64,000 nt of DNA from Ariolimax columbianus. Its lineage: Eukaryota; Mollusca; Gastropoda; Stylommatophora; Arionidae. This document shows, piece by piece, positions 51,495 through 61,880 of this stretch (positions are counted from its first letter, which is position 1; every line of letters begins with the position of its first letter). A model generated the notes under the pieces. The model was not told the DNA's origin, did no database searches, and saw nothing but the letters and a program-made list of their open reading frames with translations. The stretch is taken from positions 57,639,652-57,703,651 of the forward strand of contig JAVGWX010000013.1 of the NCBI GenBank assembly GCA_036924085.1. The letters run 5' to 3'. The position numbers and the translations under genes were made by a program.

Positions 51495-51905
51495 AGTCAA
51501 TGTTCCTAGTCAACCTGTACTTATACTGGGGCAGATACCCCTGTGCAGGTCCCACCTAGTCGACCTGTACTTATACTGGGGCAGATACCCCTGTGCAGGT
51601 CCCACCTAGTCGACCTGTACTTATACTGGGGCAGATACCCCTGTGCAGGTCCCACCTAGTCGACCTGTACTTATACTGGGGCAGATACCCATGTGCAGGT
51701 CCCACCTAGTCGACCTGTACTTATACTGGGGCAGATACCCCTGTGCAGGTCCCACCTAGTCGACCTGTACTTATACTGGGGCACATACCCCTGGGCAGGT
51801 CCCACCTAGTCGACCTGTACTTATACTGGGGCAGATACTCCTGGGCAGGTCCCACTTAGTCGACCTGTACTTATACTGGGGCAGATACCACTGGGCTGGT
51901 CCCAG
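51495..51905. repeat. 50-bp tandem array (8 units)
   Basis: Unit AGTCGACCTGTACTTATACT, GGGGCAGATACCCCTGTGCA, GGTCCCACCT. Nearly identical units with changes concentrated in the last two or three. ACCTGTACTT...CAGGT and GGGGCAGATACCCC are small inverted repeats within the unit. Confidence 0.96.
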
Positions 51906-52107
51906 CCCTGACATGAGCTGGATGTAGCCGAGAGGAGGATATCCTGCTTAGATGGTCTAGGCTCGAGCAGCTTTCACTTTAGGTAAGTGTAGCGGAGGGT
52001 GGTTAACCGATGTGCGAGTCCATCTTAATAGCCTCAAACACTAGAGCAAAGTAGGCCCCTGCCTGTTAGGTGCCTTCTATGCTGCTCTGAATAATAAACC
52101 TAAGGTC

Positions 52108-52508
52108 CAAGAAAAATATACAGATCGGACTATGTTAGTCAGGGTCAGGTAAATTTTACTGATCAGACAATGTTAGTCAGGGCCAGGTAAAATATACTGA
52201 TCAGACTTTGTTAGTCAGGGGCAGGTAAAATATACTGAACGGACTATGTTAGTCAGGGTCAGGTAATATATACTGATCTGATAATGTTAGTCAGTGTTAA
52301 GTAAAATATACTGATCGAAAAATGTTTGTCAGGGTCAGGTAAAATATACCGATCAGATAATGTTAGTCAGGGTCAGTTAAAATATACTGATCGGATAATG
52401 TTAGTTAGGATCAAGCAAAATATACTGATCAGATAATATTAGTCAGGGTCAGTTAAAATATACTGATCGGATAATGTTAGTCAGGGTCAAGCAAAATATA
52501 CTGATCTG
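52108..52508. repeat. S2-associated VNTR, about 11 units
   Basis: Units of 37-38 bp: TACTGATCAGATAATGTTAG, TCAGGGTCAGGTAAAATA. Continuous with the S2 body at 52509. Confidence 0.94.
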
Positions 52509-52765
52509 GACCACATCTCATCGACATGCAGTTTTCTTTGAAAACAGGCTGTCTGGTCAACGAAGCTGAGATCGACGTGATCCCTGTAGTATTTAACCGT
52601 CACACAGATGAAGCCAAGCTTAGCACAATAGCCAGAGACCAAGATATAATTTTATCAGCCATATCGCGATGTGAGGCACGCTGCTTCAACCCTTTACTTG
52701 ACCTGCCTTCTGAGGTCGAACGAAAGAGAAAACATACTCATTACGGGCATTCAAGAATCTTCATC
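52509..52765 (+). mobile_element. S2 element body
   Basis: GTTTTCTTTGAAAACAGGCT, GTCAACGAAGCTGAGATCGA, GTGATCCCTGTAGTATTTAA, GATGAAGCCAAGCTTAGCAC, ATCGCGATGTGAGGCACGCT, CTTGACCTGCCTTCTGAGGT and CATACTCATTACGGGCATTC. The CAA tail is missing; the end abuts a minus-strand LINE-A 3' end (CATCATCAG). Confidence 0.83.
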
Positions 52766-52835
52766 ATCAGTCGCATAATCTAGAAGGTCGTTGAGGCAAC
52801 GTTATTGCAGTTTGTAGTACCAGCTGCGCCATACA
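52766..52835 (-). mobile_element. LINE-A 3' terminal fragment
   Basis: On minus: CAAACTGCAATAACGTTGCC, TCAACGACCTTCTAGATTAT, GCGACTGATGATGA. This matches the 3' end at 21575-21640. Only about 70 bases and the start of the ATG tail are present. Confidence 0.75.
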
Positions 52836-52909
52836 ACAACGGAGTGTCTTTGGCCGTTACACACCTGAAGGAGACCATCTTTCTCCAGGTGGCCGTTCAT
52901 ACCCAATCT

Positions 52910-53190
52910 TTATAGTGTGTGTGTAGTATGGGGTAGCGGAGTCCCAATCCTTATAGTTTGCACAGTAAAGTGTAGCGGAGACCCAATCTTTATAGTTTGC
53001 ACAGTATAGGGTAGCGGAGACACAATCTTTATAGTTTGCACAGTAAAGGGTAGCGGAGACCCAATCTTTATAGTTTGCACAGTATAGGGTAGCGGAGACA
53101 CAATCTTTATAGTTTGTACAGTATAGGGTAGCGGAGACACAATCTTTATAGTTTGCACAGTATAGGGTAGCGGAGACACAATCTTTATGA
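52910..53190. repeat. 39-bp tandem array (about 7 units)
   Basis: Unit CACAATCTTTATAGTTTGCA plus CAGTATAGGGTAGCGGAGA. A 131-codon minus frame is incidental, since 39 is divisible by three. Confidence 0.95.
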
Positions 53191-53559
53191 CGTATACCTT
53201 ATGTGGCAGACCAAACACTAAACATATTAACAGACGAACAACTCGTAGGATTACAGTTGCTGATGTACCTTGTATGCTCCCTCTATGAGAAGGCCTACTC
53301 CACAAGCTGAGAACCCCTGTTCTTGATCTGACTTCTTAGACGTTTCAATTAAATCCTGGGGGAGGATTATTACTATTGTAACGGTTAAAGGGTGTCTTAC
53401 AGCCACACACACGTAGCATTAAGCGACGCAGAACAGATAGGCAGTAACTAAGTACACGAAATGTGTAGGCCAATATATATATAAGGTGTCTGATAGTATG
53501 GGTAATATTGTATGCAAAGGTGCACATTACAAAGGACATTTGAATCAACGTTGCTGTGG
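53191..53559. other. No gene seen
   Basis: No recognisable coding or repeat similarity. Confidence 0.5.
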
Positions 53560-53665
53560 TTGTAAATGGGTACCAGACTTAAGGGTAAAACAGCCAGGAT
53601 GAACTTATGACCCTATTTTACAAAACAGAGGAGAACTGGCATATTGAAGACTGTCTTACTTCCTT
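53560..53665 (+). mobile_element. SINE-4 body fragment
   Basis: GCTGTGGTTGTAAATGGGTA then CCAGACTTAAG and GAGGAGAACTGGC parallel 36185-36250. The tRNA head is missing. Confidence 0.55.
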
Positions 53666-53817
53666 CTCGATGACATGGTTTGAAAAAGGTTTTCTTTCAT
53701 GCCTGTCGGAGGTCGACACGCAACCGGCGTGATCTGTCGACAACAGGGGCTCCTAAGTGGGCGCAATAATACCTGAATGGCGACTGTGTATAGGGAACTA
53801 GTCTCATTCAAAGGCTT

Positions 53818-54325
53818 CTCTTCTTCTTCTTCTTCTTATACCTAGTTGTGTTGTTAGGCGCTGTATTTTCTGTCGTGTGTCGGATGTGCAGCCACTGTTC
53901 TTGTTCTCTGTATCTGGTAACCTCGTTCGCATTTTGTGTTTTCTTTTCCCCGATTATCGTGGACTGGACATCGGATATTTGGCTTGGCTTGGTTTTGTTC
54001 GTTCTCAATCTCCCGCTACCAAACCCTGAAAGGGCTTTAGTAGCAGAATGCAGTCCAGAGAACGGAATGCGTTGTGTCTTGGTTTACATCTTGACTGCGA
54101 TATTTGCCCCTTTCAGTCCAACACATCCAATTTCAGCAAGCATTCTGTTAGTGCGTCGATGCCTTCTCCTTAGGCAGTCTGCCCTGCTGCAGCCTGTCAT
54201 CCAGGATCACCGTGTGGAGGTGTAGAAGGGACTTGGCAGCTCTGGTTCGTTGGCCCTGACGCTAGCAGTCATCTATGAGTCGCTGACCACTGCAGCTCAT
54301 GCGCTGCTCATCATCTTGTTCCCCT
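53818..54325 (-). repeat. R family copy with simple tail
   Basis: (CTT)n at 53818-53836 and GGCTTGGCTTGG near 53980 are tails on minus. R landmarks run 54000-54320: GTTCTCAATCTCCCGCTACC, AATGCAGTCCAGAGAACGGA, TTGACTGCGATATTTGCCCC, TGTCATCCAGGATCACCGTG and one VNTR pair (GACGCTAGCAGTCATCTATG, CACTGCAGCTCATGCGCTGC). Sequence 53840-53980 between the two tails is not R and is unassigned. Confidence 0.8.
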
Positions 54326-54570
54326 TATGAATTAGCACTAAACCTGTGTCGTGTTTTCACGGTCTAGTCTACAGGGCTAAACTTCACGAGATTAGCGACC
54401 TTCACTCCAGGTGCAGACAGTGTTAGTGTGTCTGTGGTATTTAGACACGACTATAATGAACTAGAATACGGCCCAGAAGAGACACATCACTCACACGCTG
54501 AATCATGTCCATACCACCTCTTGCGACCTTGGGAAAGGCAAGACACACAACGATAGATGTCCTTCCCCCT

Positions 54571-55030
<460 letters not shown>

Positions 55031-55345
55031 CTCTCTCTGTCCAGTCTTCCATCTTGTGTGAACACGTTACCCAAGTATTTGAATTCTCTGACTTGTTTTA
55101 AGTTGTGTGCTTTTTTAGCTAAATATTTCGTGTTTGCTCTACTCTGCTGATTCTCATTGTCTCTGTCTTCGCTATGCTCATATTATATTTAACGCAAGCG
55201 TTGTCAAGGACATTTATATGTTCTTTGTTTTTATGTTTATTCATTCTGGTGCAACCTTCTGTTTCTGGCGTATTCCCCGTGTTTACCGAAGAAACTCCGC
55301 ATATCACTGAGGAATGGAAGAGTGCAAGCCAAAGTGTCATGTTCG
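55031..55345 (-). pseudogene. LINE reverse transcriptase palm/thumb fragment
   Basis: From 55240: 'INVLDNACVKYNMSIAKTET', 'MRISRVEQTRNI', then after a frameshift 'LAKKAHNLKQVREFKYLGN' and 'VFTQDGRLDRE', the segment after the catalytic box of an RT. It matches the plus-strand family at 48855. It stops exactly at the CAA tract, which appears to be an insertion boundary. Catalytic FADD is not present. Confidence 0.82.
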
Positions 55346-55429
55346 TCCATCACATGTGATGAAGACAACTTTCTACATCACCCGTGGGGACAAACTTTTC
55401 TCTCATTGTGACCGCTTATGTCCTCTGAA

Positions 55430-55560
55430 ATAGGTGACTTGCGCTGTGATTTGGATTAAAGTGAGGAAGTAACTGCGCCTTTTGTCACTTCACTATCGAT
55501 CCTGAGCTACCGTTGGCCAGTGGCAAGATTTTATCGAGACTGGAGATATAACAGGTTGTA
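55430..55560 (-). mobile_element. SINE-1, 3' body fragment
   Basis: TGATTTGGATTAAAGTGAGG, CTATCGATCCTGAGCTACCG and TTGGCCAGTGGCAAGATTTT are the reverse of the SINE-1 body (compare 6462-6595). Confidence 0.72.
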
Positions 55561-55752
55561 GATTTTTCGAACTCAGGATTTACTCCCTAAGCTTTTCCGT
55601 TAACAGAAATCTCGCAAGCACATTGGGGGTGCGAGGGAGTGGGGGGTGGCAATAATTTGTGCGTGTCGGGCCTTTCCCGTAACAACAAGATGTCTTACAT
55701 GGATCAACACAACAATAACGACCGTCACTGACAAAACACCACCACGTTTTTA

Positions 55753-56508
55753 TTTATTTATTTTTTTTGAAAATTCTTTATTGCACATAATAAATTATTA
55801 CAATTTTCAAATTTGAACAACAAATTTCAAATAAAATTTGTACATGATATGAGGTGAAAGGAAATGATAATTTCCCATGAGATGAAACATGAGATGGTGG
55901 GAGTTACATTTTGTGAAGTGAGTGGTGACAATTTTAAATGATTTAAATTTTCAAGAAGTTAATGATGTACATTTTTTATTTTTTTTCTTTGAGATATTGG
56001 CAAAGGCAATATGCTTACACATGTATCCATACATACATATTCACTTATACCCGCATACCTATTTGTTTATACACACACATGCATATTCATTTATACACAC
56101 TTACAGATGTTTCTTTATACACACATATTCATTTATACACACCCAAGCATATATTCATGTATTCACATACGTAGAAAAGAAAAAAAAAACGCACATGCAT
56201 GTACATATAAAAATGTCACACCCATGTATATAAGTAAACACCCAGTACATATACACATACCTGCATACAATCATGATAATACAGGTTTTAAATGCAAAAG
56301 TCTAAAGTCAGGAGAAATATGGGAGATGGTGGTTAATATAAGAGGGGAACCAGGAGATATCAATTGATATTATAAACATGAAGAGGTGGATTTACCCTTC
56401 TATTAGAGCTTAAACTTGGTCAAATATTTGATCAAGGTCAGATGTTAAAAAATTGGCTTACATGTGGTCCATTTTCTTCCCTAGGGATCTCTCACCTTGA
56501 CTATAATA
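55753..56508 (-). mobile_element. 0.76-kb insertion between ~103-bp direct repeats
   Basis: 55650-55752 and 56509-56611 are the same sequence (AATAATTTGTG, GGCCTTTCCCGTAACAACAA, GATGTCTTACATGGATCAAC, CACCACCACGTTTTTAT) with a few differences near the left end. The segment between ends on minus with GCAATAAAGAATTTTC followed by an A-rich run, that is, an AATAAA signal and a poly(A)-like tail. It looks like a retrocopy of a transcript, or a SINE/LINE 3' end, inserted with an unusually long target duplication. It includes an ATACAC-rich microsatellite (56030-56150). No protein motif is visible. Confidence 0.7.
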
Positions 56509-56611
56509 CAATAATTTGTGTGTGTCTGGCCTTTCCCGTAACAACAAGATGTCTTACATGGATCAACACAACAATAACGACCGTCACTGACAAAACACCA
56601 CCACGTTTTTA

Positions 56612-57140
56612 TCTGTAAAGGTAACATTGAGATAACTGCAGTAACACCAACATTGTTTGTTATTGGAAACTGCTCAATCCACCAGTGATGAATAATGGTG
56701 ATACTTGACACTTGCATACATTAGACTTCTGCTCCAAATAATTATTTAATATTTTAAAGCATTTGTGCTTTGATTATATGCATGTTCATATGATATTTCA
56801 CACAATTTTCCTTAGCAACCATTGTTTACACTTGGTTACCGTGTCATTACAGAATCCAAAATCACCACTCTGACTAAAAGTGCGAAACAATTATAATCTG
56901 AAACCTTTAAGAAGAGCTACACTAGGGGACATAACTCTAATAATGTGTGGGTTTCACTTGCAAAAGTTAAACAATGTACCAATCTCAAAACTGATTCTAC
57001 TGAGTGTGATTGTGTTCATGTGATTGGTAGTTAGAAGTGTTGATTTAAAGATTTAGAGGTAAAATCTAGTGACTGGAAATTCCTTTTCAATAAAAAAGTA
57101 ACATTGGAAACACAAGTGGTGATAAATTTTCCAACAAAAA
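56612..57140. other. No gene seen
   Basis: No recognisable motif; the LINE-A copy begins at about 57145. Confidence 0.5.
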
Positions 57141-57144
57141 TCTG

Positions 57145-58118
57145 TAACATGATATGGCGGACGGGAGAATGGCCCACAAGCTAGACAAAATCGTTGATTA
57201 TAGTGATACCAAAGACGGGTAACCTCCAACAGTGTCAGAACTACAGAAGCACCAGTCTGATTAACCACGCCAGTAAAGTTATGCTCAAGGTTGTCCTTAA
57301 CAGACTGCAGCCACGAGCTGATGAAATTGTTCCGGAAAAACAAGCAGGTTTCAGAGCTGGTCGATGCACAATAGAACACATTTTTAACATGCACTTGATC
57401 AGTGAAAAATACACTGAGCACAAACAGAAATTGTACCAGGTCTTCATTGACTTTAAAAGGTTTTTGACAGGGTGGTACATGAGGCCCTATGGGAAACTCT
57501 GCGCAAGTACAACATAGGATTGCGGCTGACCCACGTCATTTAGAAACTGTATTCGGATGCCAGCAGTGCAGTTTACCTCAACGGGACCACAGGTGAGTGG
57601 TTCCGTACAACAGTCGGCGTGTGGCGGGGGAGGGGGGGAGAGAGAGAGACTTTTCAATGTTTTTTCTAGAACGCATTATGTCAGAAGCACTGGATGAACA
57701 CGTAGGGACGGTCAGGATAGGTGGACGCATACTCACCAACTTCCGGTTTGCCGACATTATCGCGGTCTGGCTGGAACAGAATCTGAGCAAGGCTAGTGGC
57801 AAACCTGGACAATGCTGCCTAGAAATTTTGGATTGAAATCAGTGCAGAGAAGAGTAAGATCATGATCAACTCTCCAGAGGGTATTTAAAACCCGATAATG
57901 GTCAACGGTAAACCTCTGGAAAGTGTTACGCGGTTCAAACATCTGGAAACATAAATTAATGCGGAGGGAGGGGGGGGGGGGTGGGGGGGTCTAGAATGGA
58001 GATCCAGTCAAGGATAGCCATGGTCATGGTCGCCCACACCAGACTGGGAATAATCAGGACAGACAAGAACATTAGCTTTAAACCTAGGTTACGGGACTGA
58101 TGATGATGATGATTGGAA
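57145..58118 (+). pseudogene. LINE-A reverse transcriptase, internally deleted copy
   Basis: Reads 'MIWRTGEWPTS', 'LIIVIPKTGNLQQCQNYRST', 'SLINHASKVMLKVVLNRLQP', 'EKQAGFRAGRCTIEHIFN', 'LYQVFIDFKR' (first catalytic Asp), a frameshift, 'VVHEALWETLRKYNIGLRL', 'LYSDASSAVYLNGTTGEWFR', 'TTVGV', a G-rich patch replacing the GVRQGC loop, 'FLERIMSEALDEHVGTVRIG' and 'ILTNFRFADIIAVWLEQ' (catalytic FADD is FADI), then 'VNGKPLESVTRFKHLE'. After a G run at 57965 it reads 'RMEIQSRIAMVMVAHTRLG' and then jumps to the family's 3' end CCTAGGTTACGGGACTGATG with an ATG tail. The C-terminal third is deleted. No EN. Confidence 0.9.
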
Positions 58119-58189
58119 ACACAAAGAAGTGTAGTAGATCCACTGTTGGGCAATGCACAGCAACAGTAAGACAGAGCTGGTGCGACTTC

Positions 58190-58437
58190 AATAGACATGG
58201 ACCATCCAATCTGGAATAGACATGGACCATCCAATCTAGAATAGACATGGACCATCCAATCTAGAATAGACATGGACCATCCAATCTAGATTAGACATGG
58301 ACCATCCAATCTAGATTAGACATGGACCATCCAATCTAGAATAGACATGGACCATCCAATCTAGATTAGACATGGACCATCCAATCTAGAATAGACATGG
58401 ACCATCCAATCTAGATTAGACATGGACCATCCAATCG
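58190..58437. repeat. 25-bp tandem array (about 10 units)
   Basis: Unit AGACATGGACCATCCAATCT plus AGAAT or AGATT. It sits between the 3' end of LINE-A and the truncated 5' end of LINE-B. Confidence 0.95.
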
Positions 58438-58439
58438 TC

Positions 58440-59043
58440 CATTGGTCACTTGACGACTGGAGATGAGGTAGGGATCCGGGAAAGATTGATTACCTGTTCG
58501 AGGACCAGGTCAATTATGAACTTTTGAACATGGAAATCAAGGACTCCAGCTGCCTAGTGGTTGAAGACTTCAACAGCCACTCGGAGAGATGGGGATATTC
58601 GGACACAGATAACAGAGGTGATGAAGTAGAAGACTGGGAGATAGACACAAACCTCTATCTTATCAATAGGCTGGAGGACAGCCCTAGCTTCTATTCTAGA
58701 ACATGGCATACCACCTCTACTCCAGACTTGGCCCTTTCCACGGGAGATATTCACCACAAAATAGAACACCAGGTGCTCAACCAATTGGCAGGTAGCGACC
58801 ACAGGCCAATTAGGCTAGAAATTGATATGGAAGTAGGCCCACAGGAAATAAAACCGCTCCCACGTTGGAACTATAAACGAGCCGACTGGGACAGATTTGC
58901 AATGCTGACAGATAGACTGTGTGAAACCATCAACACACGGAATAACAATATGAAACCTATGGTGGAAAGCCTAAGCAAAGCAATAGTGCAATCAGCAACC
59001 GAAACCATCACAAGAAGAGCAAGTAAAAACTACAAGCCATGAA
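58440..59043 (+). pseudogene. LINE-B endonuclease, C-terminal two thirds
   Basis: Open frame 58524-59042 reads 'CLVVEDFNSHSERWGYSDTD' (the catalytic GDFN motif with G to E), 'NLYLINRLEDSPSFYSRTWH', 'STPDLALS', 'LAGSDHRPIRLEID' (catalytic SDH) and 'PRWNYKRADWDRFAMLTD', the linker to RT. This is the apurinic-type endonuclease of a jockey/I-like LINE, which nicks target DNA. The N-terminal strands are missing (5' truncation near 58440-58520, against the 25-bp array). A frameshift near 59040 separates it from the RT frame. Confidence 0.92.
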
Positions 59044-60127
59044 GTCTCAAATGCTAGGAACATGGCAGAGACAGAGCAATCTATGGAGGCAAAAATCGCC
59101 CTCAAGGGCATCACGGCGAAATACAAAAGAACGCTAAACCAAATAACAAGAGACAGCTGGAAAAACAAAACAGAAAGCCTCAATTTAGATAAAGAAGGAA
59201 ACAAACTATGGAATTTAGTCAGAGCCATGAATGACGAAACACCATCAAATAAACAAATTACCATCAAGCAGGGCGACAACATGCTTACTGGAAAAAAAGC
59301 AGCAAACGCCTTTATAGAACATTATGCAATAGCAAACCACAGTGATGTCCCTACAGACAAGCATACAGACATTAGTGAAGAACAAAAGAGCCACGACAAC
59401 ATCAAGATGGCACCAGAGAAGCACATGATGACAAAACTAACAATGAATGAAATGGATGAGGCCATGAGGACTTTAAAGAAAAAGAAATCGCCCGGAAAAG
59501 ATGGGGTAACAAACGAAATGCTGATGGGGTTGGGCCAAACAGCAAAGAGGAAATTACTATCAGTCCTGAACCAAAGCTGGAAAAGGGGAATTGTACCGCA
59601 GGCATGGAAAGATGCTGTACTTATACCAGTACCAAAGAAAGAAAAAATAGAACAGATCCAAATGGATACAGGTCCATTAGTCTACTGAGCTGTGTAGGCA
59701 ATTGATGGAGCGTATGATAAACACCAGACTGATGTGACACCTGGAAGAAAAACACATAGTAATTCCACAGCAAGCATGATTTAGACAACACAGATCCACT
59801 AAGGATCAGATCACTCTCATAGCACAGGAAATAGAGGATGCTTACCAAGAGTAAAAGCATACAGTAGTGGTTTGGGTGGATCTAGAGAAGGCATTTGACA
59901 AGGTGTGGAAAGAGGGACTTAAAGTCAAGCTACGAAGAAGTGAAGTATCTGGAAAAATGTACAGATGGATCAGCCACTACCTCGAAAACAGAACAGCCAG
60001 AGTTCAAGTACAAGGGCAGATGAGCAAAAAGGTGACACTTGAGCAGGGAGTACCCCAAGGAGGAGTACTGTCACCCACTCTTTTCCTGGTGTATATAAAC
60101 AACATCACAGAGAATATACAAAGAAGA
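59044..60127 (+). pseudogene. LINE-B reverse transcriptase, first part
   Basis: Frame 59062-59688 gives the linker and 'KKSPGKDGVTNEMLMGLGQ', 'SWKRGIVPQAWKDAVLIPVP'. After a small disruption at 59670-59690 the RT continues 'SISLLSCVGKLMERMI', 'FRQHRSTKDQITLIAQEIED' and, in the frame from 59867, 'VVVWVDLEKAFDKVWKEGLK' (first catalytic Asp), 'WISHYLENRTARVQVQGQMS' and 'QGVPQGGVLSPTLFLVYINN'. Two stops lie between (after QQA and in the spacer before the catalytic strand). The domain is cut at 60127 by an insertion and resumes at 61382. Apart from these breaks all motifs before FADD are intact. Confidence 0.93.
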
Positions 60128-61381
60128 CATTCTACTAAATTTGACCTATTGTGGTCCGTGGGTAAATTAACACACAGGTGCCCATGTGGCGATAGACTCG
60201 GTGGATTGCTCTAGCTTGGCCACAGTTTCTGTGTCGCCCGTGCCTTGCACGTGGTGATCGGTGGTCGCCGCTTGTGAATTCAGTGGGAAGATGCGTCGAC
60301 TGATGATGTAACGGACTCACTCTACAATTAGCCCATCTGTTATGTAGCAAGGGGTTGTGACAATTCACGAACGCTACAGTGTGCACACATGTAGATGTGC
60401 ACACATGTAGGTGTGTAGATATGCAGGTGTGTAGATATGTACGTATGAGTATATATATGTGGACATTTTAATTTACACTTATGTATGTATATATAGGTTT
60501 ATATATGTATATCCCTTCTGCGGGCATCCTCACCACTATATATCTACACTTAATATAATTATACTACTACTACATCAACCTTTTTTATCTATAATTATTT
60601 AATCAATTATCTACCTTTCTTTTGTTCTTCTGTTCCTGAGCCTACCACACATTCAACATATAATTGACTGCGAGAGCTAGAGGGCACAGGTGAGACGAGG
60701 GATCTACAAGGTCACACACAAATCAGTGAATCGCTTACAAGTTGGAGTACATGGATGCGATGGAAAAATATATGAGAGCAGGCAAAACCTGATACACCAA
60801 GACCAGACAGAAGGAAGTCAACACAGATGGGCCTCACAACAGAAGGAAGACACTTTTCAATTAATTTATATTGTACTCTTAATCCTTATGTATCAAGTAT
60901 ATTGTTTGTCATATTTCCCAATCATTCCATCTCATTCATTCTCGTTATACACCTCACTACACTGCTATCTTCACAATTGTGTATAAAATGTATGATGGGG
61001 TTTTATTTTTATTTTTTTAAGGGGGGGGGGGGGGGGGGGGGGGGAGATATATATATTTAAATCAGGAAATAAAAGATGAGATCCGAATCAAGTATAAAAG
61101 AAAAAAAATATACTCAATCCCAAAATGGTCCCAGGAAAACAATTGTGCATATTTATGCAAATACCTACAGCGGACAACGAGGATCATCAAAAACGAGGAA
61201 CAACGGGAGGAACATCACGGAAAAACCAGGCTAGGTACAAACAGATACACACACGCATCCAAGCACTGGTTTATGCGTCTTAATATCGCCCAAATTGACT
61301 ACGGTCTGAGATGGAATAGGCGCGCCTCCGCCAGTAGAAACTAGTGAGGCAAACACATAAAATATAAAAAATTTAAAAAAT
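60128..61381 (+). mobile_element. 1.25-kb insertion in LINE-B, 14-bp TSD
   Basis: The sequence ATATACAAAGAAGA is present at 60114-60127 and again at 61382-61395. The reading of LINE-B is continuous across the two copies. The right end is A-rich (ATAAAATATAAAAAATTTAAAA), as for a poly(A)-tailed retroelement on plus. Inside are an ATATGT microsatellite (60410-60510), a run of 24 G at 61021-61044, and an open stretch of about 95 codons (61060-61344) with 'IPKWSQENNCAYLCKYLQR' and 'RLNIAQIDYGLRWNRRAS', which I do not recognise. The element's class is unknown. Confidence 0.85.
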
Positions 61382-61880
61382 ATATACAAAGAAGAGTCCA
61401 CAGCTCCATGTTTGCAGACGATCTGGCTATGTGGACCTCTGAAAAAAATCTCACCATAGCAAGCAATCGGATGCAGCAGGCCCTAACATCGTTGTAGGAG
61501 TGGGCGAACTCATAGCTGGTCAAAATAAACGAGGAAAAAAACAACATGTACGATATTCCCGCTTTCAAATAAACCCCAGAACACCAAAATAAGTCTTAAC
61601 GGCAAATACATGCGGCCAAGCAGCAACCCAAACTACTTGGGAGTCACATTTGATCGGCGCATGACATGGAAATGTCAGATCGAGAGAAACCGAATGAGAG
61701 CTAGAGAAAGAATGGCAATCATGACTAAACTCGCTGACACAAGCTGGAGAGCAGACGAAAGTATACTAAAGAAACTGTACACTGGAAGAGTGAGACCAGT
61801 TCTCGAGTATGGCATTGCGGCATGGACAACAGCAGCATAGGCGAACTTTGATTAAATTAGCAAACTTAAAAACCAAGCCA
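61382..61880 (+). pseudogene. LINE-B reverse transcriptase, second part
   Basis: Opens with 'SSMFADDLAMWTSEKNL', holding the second catalytic Asp pair intact, then 'SNRMQQALTSL', a stop, 'LVKINEEK', a frameshift, and from 61610 'MRPSSNPNYLGVTFDRRMTW', 'RERMAIMTKLADTSWRADES' and 'LYTGRVRPVLEYGIAAWTTA'. This is the palm end and thumb of the RT. A stop at 61839-61841 and another just after separate it from the RNase H frame. Confidence 0.93.

Noticed and set aside
52910..53305. 131-codon minus frame with 'SPLPYTVQTIKIV' repeats
   Set aside because: Unit length of 39 bp keeps the frame open; not a gene.
55922..56367. Tyr/His-rich small proteins
   Set aside because: They follow from the ATACAC microsatellite inside the 0.76-kb insert; three overlapping frames give similar low-complexity peptides.
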